This document shows positions 34,729-46,800 of a stretch of 64,000 bases of DNA, piece by piece. Origin of the DNA: Silene conica (taxonomy: Eukaryota > Streptophyta > Magnoliopsida > Caryophyllales > Caryophyllaceae); contig CM055314.2 of NCBI GenBank assembly GCA_029255685.2, positions 6,466,399 to 6,530,398 on the forward strand. Reading direction: 5' to 3'. Below the pieces are notes generated by a model. That model ran no database searches. It was not told where the DNA came from and saw nothing but the letters and a program-made list of their open reading frames with translations. The translations under genes were made by a program, and so were the position numbers. Numbering within the stretch: position 1 is the first letter of the stretch; the number at the start of each line of letters is the position of its first letter.

Positions 34729-37700
34729 TCAAGCTTCAATGCATCCCATGATTCCTTGCTCAAATTTGTCGAGGATCGACAGTGTATCTGTCAGAGCATC
34801 TGCAACCTTTTCTCTGTTTCACATTTTAACAACAAATTAGAATCACGAGCATGCAGGAGCCATAAAATCCACGTCGTCTCTACTCTAAATCTGAAGTCTG
34901 CATTTCTACCATCTCCAATGGAAGATATGACTCTGGGTAACAGGTTTATAGACCAACTACTATATAAAGGAAATGGCAAAAGCTAAAATTAAGTGATAAA
35001 TATTACCGACAAGTCGACAACCAATGATTTGACAGACACACTGGATTTTCCTCTATGGTCGGTAATAATAAAAGAATTGCATATAAAACTCCTGATTACT
35101 ATAAACGGTAATTCTGATAGGAAATACTCTAATCTCCAAAACAATTACAATTGATTTGTAAGAAATGATAAATACAAAGACACAGATATGTGTTTCCGGA
35201 TGCAGTTTCAAGGAAAAATCGTTTACACAGCAAGCAAACAATCTCACCAAAGGCTGGTTCTGAATGTTGGCCCTTGGTTTCTAATTTATAGGACTTCTAG
35301 TCCACATTATATTTTTCTCTGTAATCTAGAAACAATAAAATATATAAACTGACTCCTGTGCCACACTAAAGTTAACGGTGCACATCCTTTCTGCAGTATG
35401 CTCGTTATTATAGTAATAGTTGATAGATCAATGGCGCTCCCATCCCAACTGACTTTATTATGTATACAAGGATAAATTGCGTTGGATCAAATATTCAAAT
35501 TATTTGGATGATTATACAAATATAAATATTCAGGACTTGGAAACACTAATTAATAGTTGATCTTGAAGAGTATCTCATACCTATTTGAGACAAGTTGAAC
35601 ATCTGCTTCCTTGGCCAAACCATTAAGAAAGGTGAATGATCTGTCAAAAAAAAAAAAAAAAGATTACAGATTTGAAACATGATCCTTTCATAAACAACAC
35701 AGATGACGATACTACAAAAATTTTGTACATTTATCTGAAGCTATAGCCTTGAGAGTTAAGAAAAAACTTTGAATACGTTTAGCTCACTCGTGACAACCAA
35801 AAACTGTGTACGAGTACTTGGTGTAAACCTATAGGCATCCACGTTAGTACGATTATCTTCCTAACTCCTAGCATTGTCACATAACCAATTAAAAACCCAG
35901 TTCTTCAAAAATATACCCGCCAAAGGAAAATCTCAAACAATTTTTTAAATGGGACCCACATTCTCCTAACTTTCTCACAGATAATCAAAGATGCAACTCT
36001 TAGTCTAAACATGAAGACCTACCACATAAGAAACGGTAAGTAATGGAGACTTTTCAAAAAGCTTCTTAATAAAAAATTAAAAACCAATATGCTGAAAAAC
36101 AACCATTGTAGATGCCCTAGGAGAAGGACATAATAAAAGAAATGGAAGAAATAGATTTGGAATTGCATAGTATTGGGCCTCGCCAGGCTGCGCCACCGCT
36201 GCGGTTTGTCTATAAGGCGCACTTAAGACGCACCTAGACGTTTTGGGTAGTGGCTCACTAACGCTTGGGCTTGGGTGCGTTTTTCTGAACTAAGACCAAG
36301 AAAACAAATGATGGGTTTTCAGAAATGAAAATGCTCTATGGGAAGCTATTGTGAAACTCAAAGTTGTTGTTCCGTCCCCCAAATCATTTAAATGATGCGG
36401 TAAACCAAGATATATGACTTATCAAAGCATATTTAAAATTCTGAAAGTCCGGTTACTTTACAGGTTCACAGCAACAACAGCATTACCTTATAAGATCATT
36501 TAGCCTGGTTTCAGCTTCCAACTTGGTAGGATCATTATCATCGAGTAATGATGAGGCATTTGAAACGACCAATTTAAATGTGCAAACCTGTTAGGTACAC
36601 CAATGAATACTCCTCTCAAAATTCTGATAAGCATATACAATACGAAGTAATTATGTTCATTGTATCATATACATAGAAAAAAAAGAGTTCATCCTTAGCT
36701 TCAAAAAAATACAATAGCTTGTAATGTTCATGCCATATCATATCCAACTCCAAGGCACGAGACTAGCAAAGGCGTATGAAGTACAAACGGAAAAAAATTA
36801 GATTTGTTTTCTTAAAGGTCAACTACAAAAGGTGACTCCTAAACTTTGAGTATAGAAATGCAATCTCCAACCAATTAGGAGGTCCAGCTGGGATACTATC
36901 ATAGACTAGAATGCTCAATGCTAGCCCCCATTCCAAAGGCGAAGCTAGGGCAGGGCCCGTGGGGCCATAGCCCGGGGTCTTTATAAATAAATATATGTAT
37001 ATCACTATTATCAAATTAATTGAGTGGCTTAGTTGGTAAATGTTGGATACTTCTAATCATGGGTTCTATTCCCCATATTGTCAATTTTTGATGCATTTGC
37101 TATGTTAATTTCTCCCATCACACTTATTCTTGTTTGTTTTCAACAATGTATGACCGATTTTCCAATAAAATATTTTGCTCTTTATTTCTTAATATTCTTA
37201 TCTTTTACATTTCTTCTTCATACAAAAACGCAGGTTATTATAGTATTTTACATTTTAATATGATGTAATTGTATGATTAATATAACTTTTCGGCCCCTCA
37301 CCCATTTCATTCGAGCTTTGTCTCTGCCCCATTCCATACATCAACTAAAACCGTGAAATAAATAGAAAATTGTGACCACCATAACGCTTACAAAGATAGA
37401 TAAAACAAGAGGAAGTTTCACAAAAACGGGGTTGTATGTCTTTTTTATATATTGGAAAATCTGGAAAAAATTGTGAGATTGGCCATATACAAGAATCACC
37501 AATTAACAATCACATATGCATGTTTTAATCATAGACAATGATGATAAAGATAACTAAGGAGTAAGGACAACCACAACATTACCCAAGTGTCTTAAGGGCT
37601 CCCCACAAATTGCAGGTAAGAGGGTTTGGATGTACGCAACCTTACCTTGTGATAGCAACACAAATAGATTGTTTCCTAATGATCTACAATGAAAATTGCG

Positions 37701-39699
37701 TCGGCGACAGCATCGAATGACAGCAATAATAAAATAATAATTTAGAAAAGGAAATCAAACCTCCACACCGGTTCTAGCTTGAAATGCAACCAAGGAATTC
37801 CTATCCTCCGCAACACAATCCCTTGCAGCAGAATTTAACATCCCCTTGATTTCGTCCATATCCTTTTGCTCAAAGCTTGAATCCTTCGACACTATTCAAC
37901 AAAAACGAAATAACCACGAAAAATATATGATCAAACAGAGCAAAGCAGGAAAAATATATGATCAAACAGAGTAAAGCAGAAAAAATATATGATCAAACAA
38001 AGCAGTGTACCCTTTTGTGTCTCCAAATCCTAATTTTACCCTTTATGTTTTTTCTAATGATGTTTAAGCATTTTCAAATGATTACTCATTCTTAATTTGT
38101 GGATCCATCAAACTAATTACCGCTTCCTCATCCACTAAACATTTTCTCATGACAAAACTTAACCATCAAAACCCGAATTATGCTACTTACTCATCAATAA
38201 CATCTTTTCATGACAAGACTTAAAACCGTTTAAAACCCGAATTAGATAAACTTCTAAACTATTCATTGTTTCATACTCAATTTAGCAGCTACCTTAGAAT
38301 TCGAAAAAACAAAGGATACACCAATCACCATACAACTCCCGATAACTATGAATCACAAAACAAGAGAGCCTTAGTCGAATAATGATTTGGGGTCGACTAA
38401 CATGAATCATCATACAAATCCGAATAGGCTTAAAGCCAGCAATTCAGCCAAATCTAATCAAACAAAGGTAAGAAGTACGTTGTAAAAATCTGTGAAGAAA
38501 CCCGATAATTCCACATGTGAGGATTGTCCCACATTGATAGAAGATGAGAAGAATTATCACTATATAAGGCAAGGGTTACTCCCTCTATTGCCAATTGTTT
38601 TAGATTGGAACCCTCTTGGGTTTATATTGTCGACTCTTTCTCCTCCGTTCGGGTGTGGCCCAGACCCGTTGTTGAATTTAACATGCTTCCGCTTTCTTGC
38701 CGGTGGGCGAAATTATCGTAATTCTTCCGTTTCTAAACTTGAAATCTTCAACTTTGAAAGGTGGTACAAATCTGACTGGTGAGTTACGCAACCAATTTGG
38801 AGTCCGAAAAAATTAACGTTTTCCAAATATTGAAATTGACGGAAAATTTTCAGTTTTACTGAAATTTGTTTAGGTTTTGTTTAGGTTCGATAGAGTTCCT
38901 AGCAAATTATTTGATAGTCGACAAGTCCGAAAAACCTAACGTTCTTGTTCGGAGAAATCTTTTAGCAAGTATTACACTCGTTTATCTTAATTTTAACAAA
39001 TTACCATGTTTGAGGGGATGTTGAGATATTGTCAAGATATCGACCTATCTCATTATAATAATATAGAATAATATATTAGCTATTATGGAATAGTTAATAT
39101 CTTAGAATATTTATTTTATTAGGTTGTGATCTCGTTCTAGTATTATATAACTCTTGAGAACACCCAATTAATAATACAATTCTATACAATTATCTCTTCC
39201 TCACAAAACATCAATCACAACATAATAAACACAGAAATCAAATCAAATTACATACAAAGCAATTGCCGAGCGTAGCTAAGAATGTCTCTAGAAGCGACAA
39301 TTGGAGCTAAAAGATACTTAACAGACTTCTTCTTTTGCTCCTTCAACCAATCTTTAGGTCCTGCTGCAATTACGTACGGTTAGGGTTTAGGGTTAGGGTT
39401 TCGTATGATTCACATTGCGAAATTGAAAGTAATAAGGAGGGAAACAATCACATACAAATGCGGAAATCGAAATCGAAGGCAAACGCGGGAGATGCGGCGG
39501 TTGTAATAAGAGGACATAGCGCGGCGATTCGCCTAGAAATTGCTAGAGATTTAGGCGTCGACGCCGGTGTTGCGGCATTGGTGTTGGTGGCGGCGGTGGC
39601 GGTGGCGGTGGCGGTGGCGGTGGCGGAGAGGGGTTTTGGCGGGAAAAGAGGGAGGGAGGAAGTCGGTGTGGGAGATAAGGAAAGGGTAATTATTGTCAT
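34729..39699 (-). CDS. Predicted thylakoid-lumen protein, conserved plant family of unknown function
   Basis: Reverse-strand exons 39699-39456, 39363-39256, 37891-37761, 36587-36487, 35640-35581 and 34813-34729 join in frame to 242 residues. The N terminus looks bipartite: a Ser/Thr/Pro/Ala-rich transit region, then SRRIAALCPLITTAASPAFA, a twin-arginine-like hydrophobic signal with an A-F-A cleavage site, leaving mature FDFDFRISGPKDWLKEQKKK. The mature part is helical: YLLAPIVASRDILSYARQLL, MLNSAARDCVAEDRNSLVAF, VCTFKLVVSNASSLLDD, EKVADALTDTLSILDKFEQG. I recall close plant homologues but not an established function. A GGTGGC microsatellite at about 39589-39628 encodes a Thr-Ala run inside the transit peptide. 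Most ORF surveys would show only exon 1. The start is head to head with the outer end of the palindrome (39861). Confidence 0.85.
36932..37326 (+). mobile_element. Probable non-autonomous element with tRNA-like boxes, in lumen-gene intron 3/4 region
   Basis: The left side reads GGCGAAGCTAGGGCAGGGC. The right side, reverse-complemented, reads GGGGCAGAGACAAAGCTCG, so the ends are loosely inverted and GC-rich against an AT-rich interior. Inside, TGGCTTAGTTGG (37025-37036) fits the polymerase III A-box consensus and GGTTCTATTCC (37062-37072) is near a B box. The family is not recognised and no target duplication was found. Confidence 0.45.
37563..37690 (-). mobile_element. SINE remnant, second copy, in lumen-gene intron 3
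   Basis: Shares with 26393-26523 the ordered pieces ACAACATTACCCAAGTG, CCCACAAATTGC, GGATGTACGCAACCTTACC and ATAGCAACA, at clearly lower identity than a recent pair. It lies between exons 3 and 4 of the reverse-strand gene, in the same orientation as that gene. Confidence 0.6.
38480..39215 (+). mobile_element. LTR-retrotransposon fragments in lumen-gene intron 2
   Basis: At 38515-38580, ATTGTCCCACATTGATAGA followed by CTATATAAGGCAAGGG looks like an LTR promoter (U3-R) region. At 38998-39010, TTTGAGGGGA is a polypurine tract directly followed by TGTTGAGATATTGTC, the typical start of a Copia-type LTR, which then contains a TATATAA motif and runs to about 39215. No coding domain remains and no 5 bp duplication could be fixed, so I treat this as truncated remnants. 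Confidence 0.5.
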
Positions 39700-39789
39700 T
39701 TTTCTTTTGGTATCTAATTAACAACCTTAACGTCTCAAAGCAAGCGTACTGTTTAAGTGTTCATACAAATATCGACTATCCGTTTTCGA

Positions 39790-41620
39790 TTATTCACCCT
39801 TTGCCTAAAAAAAAATTCTCTCCAATTCTCTCCCCAACAAAAACCCTAAACCACACAACTATGGATGCTAACTCTCGTATCGAACAGGTAATAATTCTAA
39901 ACTCTACTTTATCAATTATATTATATGAAATTAAAAAATAAAATTGATTTAGACTAGATTAGTTTTTCTTTAAAACGTTTTCTGTTTTGTTCATTTTCTT
40001 CCTTATTTTTGTTTTTTTTTGTTATTGTTATTTGGATTGAATTCTGTCACAATAATATTATATTTGTAACATGTTCAATGAGAGAACAAATTGACATTAG
40101 AAAAACAAATCGACATTAGAGAACAAATCGATCAAGCTGTACTTTTTATCGGTACATATCTTTCTCCCAAATAGGCATTAGATGTGTTGCAATCATAGTG
40201 TAATTGATCCAAGTCTGACATCTTTTTTAGTATTTGAATGAGTCTTCTGCCCAGCCCTTTTACCTTACTTATTTTTAAGAAGAAAGCTTTCTCTAGTAGG
40301 TTAATTTTAGCTCGGTAAGTAAAGCTTCCAAGGAGTCGAGAGCTTAATTCCAGGCTTACCGCAACACTAGAAAAAGATGCCCACATATAATGTTTGACTT
40401 ATAGTATACTATAGTAGGGATTTTTTTAGAACTGTGAAAAACTTTTGTACTTCTCTGATGAGATTTATTATCGTACTTTTGTGAATGGATTCCATGTAAC
40501 TGTACACTCTAAACAAGTACTCTTTAGTACATGACTTTACTGCATATGCAATTGAAAAGAGAGACTTCAAAGTAGACGTAAGATTCTTAAACACCTATGA
40601 TGTTGGCATTGAAGAATGTCAAACTTAAATAAGGCTACAGCCTATTGCTACTACAATTATGAGAACAAAGACTACAGCCTATTTCTTATATATTCCCAAC
40701 AAACCAACTCCCTAATTTCGAACTTTACCCATTTGTAATTGTTGCTGATAGTACCTACAAGACTAACATGTTTAAGATGCCATTACTAGAAGTTATAGGT
40801 GTTACACTAGTTGGTAGAAACTTCTCTATGTTTTTTGCATTTTTGGAAAATGAGCAAACATCGTCATATAATCGGGCTCTAAAATGTATGAGGGAAGTAA
40901 TAGGATCGGATGAGAATATGTTTTTTTCGACCGATTGTGATTTAGCTTTAATTGGTGCGATTAAGGAGAACTTTCCAAATGCTAAACACTTATTATGTAG
41001 ACGTCACATAGAGAAAGGTGTCGAAGCGTGGGTGAAAAGAATTAGGATAAAAAATTCAGGTTCAGTCGGTAAAACATTTGCAAAAGGGAGATGGACACTA
41101 ATGGTAAGATCTACAAGTGAGAAAGAATTTTTCGAAAATGAGGAGGAGATGTACAAGGTATACAAATTTGTTCCGGGTCTGAAAGAATATTGCAAAAACA
41201 CTTGGATCAATAAATATAAAGAGAATTTTGTACCAGCTTGGACCAACAAAGTGTTGCACTTTGGCAATGTTACTACAAACAGGTAATACTATTTACTTTA
41301 TTTGTAATTTTATTTGATTTAGTGATTATTGGTATCTTATTTATATTGTTGATGGTCAAAGGGTTGAGGGCACATATGCATCACTTAAACGCTTGTTACG
41401 AACTTCTGTTGGTGGACTCGACACTGTCTTTGACACAATTCATCATGTTGTGAACCTTCAATATCATGCAATAAAAGAGGACTTTGCACGTTCAAAGACT
41501 ATTCGTCTTCATCTTACTCAAGCTATGTCTATTTATCGAAGATTAACGCAAAATGTGACTCACAATGCGATTAGAATTCTTGATGATGCACTGAAAGAGG
41601 TAAATTGTAACAATTGTGCG
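39790..41620 (+). repeat. Left arm of a large inverted repeat
   Basis: From CCCTTTGCCTAAAAAAAA near 39790 to CAATTGTGCG at 41620, this strand matches the reverse complement of 41648-47185 at roughly 90-95% by eye. The match holds once the Helitron in the right arm and an 803 bp deletion in this arm are allowed for. The spacer between the arms is 27 bp (41621-41647). The outer part starts with a possible first exon (ATGGATGCTAACTC at 39861, donor after 39887). Homology to the other arm is lost between about 39888 and 40140, where this arm carries an unrelated ~250 bp stretch against about 50 bp in the other. Confidence 0.92.
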
Positions 41621-41646
41621 TCTTCAACGAGAATGAGTTGTCTTTA
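40730..41646 (+). pseudogene. MULE/FAR1-type transposase fragment, left copy
   Basis: The frame at 40730-41283 reads through the MULE transposase domain: YPFVIVADSTYKTNMF, FSMFFAFLENEQTSSYNRAL, TDCDLALIGAIKENFPNAKH, LLCRRHIEKGVEAWVKR. A short intron from GTAATACT at 41284 leads to 41340-41646 (GTYASLKRLLRTS, HAIKEDFARSKTI, ILDDALKEVNCNNCA), which stops where the SWIM zinc finger should begin. The N-terminal FAR1-type DNA-binding part is absent: compared with the right arm, 803 bp are missing between CTAATTTCGAACT and TTACCCATTTG. It therefore cannot encode an active transposase. Confidence 0.88.
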
Positions 41647-41647
41647 A
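41621..41647. other. Spacer at the centre of the palindrome
   Basis: A 27 bp spacer. On the reverse strand it continues the right-hand copy into the SWIM finger (CALKTTHS, family form CALRTTHGLPC), whereas on the forward strand it is unrelated to the left copy. The right-hand copy is thus the parental orientation, and the left one was joined to it at this point. Confidence 0.75.
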
Positions 41648-43260
41648 CGCACAATTGTTACAATTTACCTCTTTCAGTGCATCATCAAGAATTCTAATCG
41701 CATTGTGAGTCACATTTTTCGTTAATCTTCGATAGACAGGCATAGCTTGAGTAAGATGACGACGAATAGTCTTTGAACGTGCAAACTCCTCTTTTATTGC
41801 ATGATATTGAAGGTTCACAGCATGATGAATTGTTTCAAAGACAGTGTCGAGTCCACCAAAAGAAATTCGTAACAAGCGTTTAAGTGATGCATGTGCGCCT
41901 TCAACCCTTTGACCAGCAACAATATAAATAAATAAGATACCAATAATCACGAAATCAAATAAAAATACAAATAAAGTAAATAGTATTACATGTTTGTAGT
42001 AACATTAACAAAGTGCAACACTTTGTCGGTCCAAGCTGATACAAAATTCTCTTTATATTTATTGATCCAAGTGTTTTTGCAATATTCTTTCATACCCGGA
42101 ACAAATTTGTATACCTTGTACATCTCCTCCTCATTTTCGAAAAATTCTTTCTCACTTGTAGATCTTACCATTCGTGTCCATCTCCTCTTTGCAAATGTTT
42201 CACCGACTGAACCTGAATTTTTTATCCTAGTTCTTTTCACCCACGCTTCAACATCTTTCTCTATGTGACGTCTACATAATAAGTGCTTAGCATTTGGAAA
42301 GTTCTCCTTAATCGCACCAATTAAAGCTAAATCACAATCGGTAAAAAAAAAACATATTCTCATCCGATCCTATTACTTCCCTCATACATTTTAGAGCCCA
42401 ATTATATGACGATGTTTGCTCATTTTCCAAAAATGCAAAAAACATAGAGAAGTTTCTACCAACTGGTGTAACACCTATAACTTCTAATAATGGTATCTTA
42501 AACATGTTAGTCTTGTAGGTACTATCAGCAACAATTACAAATGGGTAAAGTTTCAAAAGCTTGAGTGAATCGGGATGTATAAATAGAACATTTGTTAGGA
42601 CTCTCTCACCTTTTTTTTCACCAGGTTTTGTCTCATGAAAAGTTCGATATCCATGATCATCAGCACGTTTAAGCAATTGTTCAGCAGTTGTGCGTTCTTA
42701 TCTAGAGGTTTTTTTTTCTCTCTTGCACGAATATTATACACTTGTTTGGAAGTAACAAGTATATCCTTCTTTCTCAACTCAATTAGTATGTTAGCAACCG
42801 AAATTTTACTTGCTGTCATGGACAAAATCAACTCCTTTGTTTCGGCACTCAGAACATTATCCTTTACTCCAATGAGGTGGTTGTGAAATCCATTATGTAC
42901 ATCTAACCTCTATGTGTCGTCAACTTCTCCGACTGCCTTGAGTTTAAAAGGACACCAACATTTTTTACTTCCCGTATTTGATTTCGTGGAGGGAACGTTA
43001 AAGTTCCCTCGAAATTGATAAGGTCCATATCTGTCACACTTAAGCCAATGCTCACCATAATCGCGACGTGGGTGATAAGTATCTAGCCGCACATGTATAT
43101 CATGCAATAGTCCAATTTCTCTAACTTTTGCTATCAATTATTCGTGATTCCTGAATTTTTTTTACGAGATTGAAAATGTGTCTGGTATGTATCATTTCAG
43201 CAGAAAATTCTTCATACTCATCCGACTCTAAGTCCGAGTCCTGAAATTAAAATAAAGATG
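41624..43260 (-). pseudogene. MULE/FAR1-type transposase pseudogene, right copy
   Basis: Reading the reverse strand from 43260: DSDLESDEYEEFSAEM, then a shifted frame with the FAR1-like zinc-binding part RRDYGEHWLKCDRYG and NTGSKKCWCPFKLKA, an in-frame stop after VDDT, then HNHLIG, TKELILSMTASKISVANILI and KQVYNIRAREKKK. A further frame change leads to FIHPDSLKLLKLYPFVIVAD and the transposase domain. A run of ten or more A (about 42343-42352) breaks the frame again inside the DDE region (left arm has seven T there). C-terminal GQRVEGAHASLKRLLRISFG continues to the spacer. Several independent lesions make it non-functional. It is the fuller copy, retaining the DNA-binding region. Confidence 0.88.
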
Positions 43261-43839
43261 TTATTTGCAATAGTCTGAATGTCATATTGCTACGAAAATA
43301 ATCTCATAATTGTAGTAGCAATAGGTTGTAGTTCTCTTAGCAGGATGGAGTAGTTCGAAATTAGGGAGTTGGTTTATTGGGAATATATAAGAAATAGGCT
43401 GTAGTCTTTGTTCTCATAATTGTAGTAGCAATAGGTTGTAGCCTTATTTAAGTTTGACATTTTTCAATACTAACTTCATAGGTGTTTAAGAATCTTACAT
43501 CTACTTTGAAGTCTCTCTTTTCAATTGCATATGCAGTAAAGTCATGTACCCGAGAGCCCTTGTTTAGAGTATACAGTTACATGGAATCCATTCACAAAAG
43601 TACGATAATAAATCTCATCAGAGAAGTACAAAAGTTTTTCACAGTTCTAAAAAAATCCCTACTATAGTATACTATAAGTCAAGCATTATATGTGGGCAAC
43701 TTTTTCTAGTGTTGCGGTAAGCCTGGAATTAAGCTCTCGGGTCCTTAGAAGCTTTACTTACAGAGCTAGAATTAACCTACTAGAGAAAGCTTTCTTCTTA
43801 AAAATAAGTAACGTAAAAGGGCTGGGCGTAGAAGACTCA

Positions 43840-46800
43840 TCTATCTATATCTATAAAATAAAATAAAAAGGCATCTTGAGCCCTTATTGAGATGACACGT
43901 CAGCTCCGTTTATATTTGACACGTGTCACTCACATCTTACGTGTACTAACTTATCAACTTCAACAAAGAAAATAAACAAAAAAGAAAAAGAAAAGCTTAC
44001 AGTCATTACCTTTTCAAGCTCACTCTATACCCATCATTATTAATAAAATAAATCAAATTTCCTCTTTGTATTCCTGCAACAACGAAACCGAAACTTCAAA
44101 TAACTATATCAATTGATCATTGCTCTATTATTCTCAATTATTACATCTCTATTATATCTGCTACATCCTCATCGAGGGATAACTCAACCGAAAATCGTTG
44201 CTGCACCCAACTCAATAATTATGTCAACTGTTTCGACCGGCGCATCTGGAAGAGCTACTCAAATTGGTCACAGATACTCAACCATTATTTAGCGGTCAAC
44301 AACAGTTGCAATGAAGGAGCCAAAATTGTTCTTACTACTGCATTGTTTGGTAAGTTAATTTCCCTTTTCGATTTCCAGATCAACCGTGCATACCATAGAA
44401 CTTTAGGTTGCTCTTCCATTGCCCTCCTGTTTCTCATGTAGTTCAATTAGTCGTATTCTGTATATTCTTAAGTATGATACATATCCACTAGCTTGAAGTA
44501 ATGAGCTAATCAAATACAGTAGTAAGACGAGATTCCGTATGTTCTTAAGTATGATACTCAGTAGCTTGAAGTAATGATCTAATCAAATATAGTAGTAAGA
44601 CGAGAATCTCATTTATAATTGTTCGAAAATCACGAGGAAATGTTAATTCAGATAAACTTATTTTGGTAAAAAAATGGTCGAAAAGAGTATATATCTAAAT
44701 TGATCTAATGAAACTACTTCAAAGTGAGAGTAGTTACAAATGTACACTTTAAATTGCAGCAACTAAGTTTCACCTCATATATTTTGTTTACTGTGATATA
44801 TATCATTTCAAATTTGGTGGCTAATTAAGTGATGGCGTTAGATAGAATGGAGTATAGAATTAATATTGACATATGAACGCAGTCCTTAGATGAGCTATTA
44901 ATATCGCTAAAAAAGACAATGACTTTCTTAAGATCAAGCCAAATTAAGATGGATAGGATTAGCCTTACAAAGCAAGATTAGAAAAATCTTAGCCAACAAG
45001 CAGTATTAGCAACTATTTAACTAAGTTAAAAATGAGTAGGCTGTTACAAATTAAAACTTATTTGTAACGTTTCAGATTAGTATATGTAAAAAGAAAGGCT
45101 CTTGTACTAAGACTAAAGAAATGCTCATTATGGAATCAATCTCTTTATACATCTGTTGATACCAGACCTGCTGTTATATTTCGAGGCCGAGAACTTTTAT
45201 CTTAGTGAGTGGTAAATTATTGTTCATGCCGCATGTGAGCTCTTGGATGGTCCTTTCTGCTCTACTAGAGTTACTAGGTTATAAGCAAAGTTAATTCATT
45301 GAGAATAACAAAAAAACACAAGAAAGCTCAATCGCGAGGATAGGGTTCTCTAAGAAATATAAAAACGAAAGTAAAGAAGACCATATATTATATTATAGAT
45401 GCTATTTGATTTTACTTCTTTTTTGGAATTAGCCACAAGAAGCCAAGCTACCGTACCCATAAAGATTAGAACTGAAAACAAGACCTTTTCTAAGAGATTT
45501 TCTTTACTTTAGTAGTTAGTTAGAAAGAAAGAGCAATCTTACAAGAAAGAAATGTATGTCAATTGAAAGACTGTATATTTGAGAAGTAGTGTCTCGAACA
45601 ACTTGGGTTGCATGCCTCAACTCTAAATCTACATTGTCTGTTTATGCGTCTCTACTCCATTCTATCTAAAGCTCAGGAAATGCCTTTGTGCTTGGTAAGC
45701 CTTGGATCAGGAAAATGTTATGGTGGGAAGTTGAATTACACAAATAATAGCTGATAAGTGAAAATTGAGTTTGACCTTATGAGTAGTTTTCAAGAGGACA
45801 AAACATGCTTCCAATGCACCAAGCTGGTCTAGTATCCTACACAAAGGTAAACAAACAAAACTTCTATTTTCATTAAAATACTAGAACTAAATAATTTGAA
45901 AACAACACGTATAGGATTATGACAACTATATCAGATGGAGAAGCATCCGCCAAACTGGTCCTATTCGATAAAGAAGCGGAGAAGGTCATTGGAAAGTCAA
46001 TCACCAAGTTGCTCGACATATATGAACAAGTACAACTAAACGGCTAAACATCACTTGCAGGAGAAAGGGAGAACGGGAGAGAGAGGGTATTTGAAATATT
46101 ACAAAAAACTAAATATCTAAAAATATCACTTGCAGGAGAACGGGAGAGAGAGGGTACTTGAAATATTACAACAATGTATTGCAACACAGCACACATTTAA
46201 AGTCAAGTTGGGATGAGCAAACATGGATGTCAACGTGAACTCAAAGAACAAAAAACACTAACACCAGAGAAAGACGAAACGGGAAAAATCGCGAACAACA
46301 AAAGCAAAGAACTACTAACCATTTCTTCATTGTAAAGGATTCTCCATGGCCTTTTATTTTTTATAGTCTTGTACGTTATTAAGCTAGAACTACTCTAATA
46401 AGTTATACACAAAATATACGAGTTTACCCTTGAACTTTCTTTGTACGTAATAATTGGTAATAAGTTTGTTCAATGTGCACACCATTTCAGTTCACCATGC
46501 TCTATATCATCTTAATAATCCCTTTTAATAATTTAGAAGTGGCTCTTTAGTTAATGACGAAAAATTTATTAGAAATATGAGTTCACTTGATAAATTTCAC
46601 ATTGAAAATCATTTTAGTTGCAAAAAATCTAATCATTAACTAATTTATTAGAAATATGAGTTCACTTGAGAATTTTTAGAGACAAAGGAGAACGTCTCCT
46701 TGACACAAATTTTGAAACTAATTTGTATTAACAATAAGTATAAATCTTTATCATCAAAATCATACTACATTATTACTATCGACATTTTTCTTAGTCTCGT

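Noticed and set aside
39335..39721. Forward-strand 128-codon frame with an Ala/Val run
   Set aside because: It overlaps exon 1 of the reverse-strand lumen-protein gene; the Ala/Val run is the antisense reading of the GGTGGC microsatellite.
44221..44290. Short frame MSTVSTGASGRATQIG in the first Helitron as a captured gene fragment
   Set aside because: It stops after about 23 codons and I recognise no protein family in it; the evidence is too weak.
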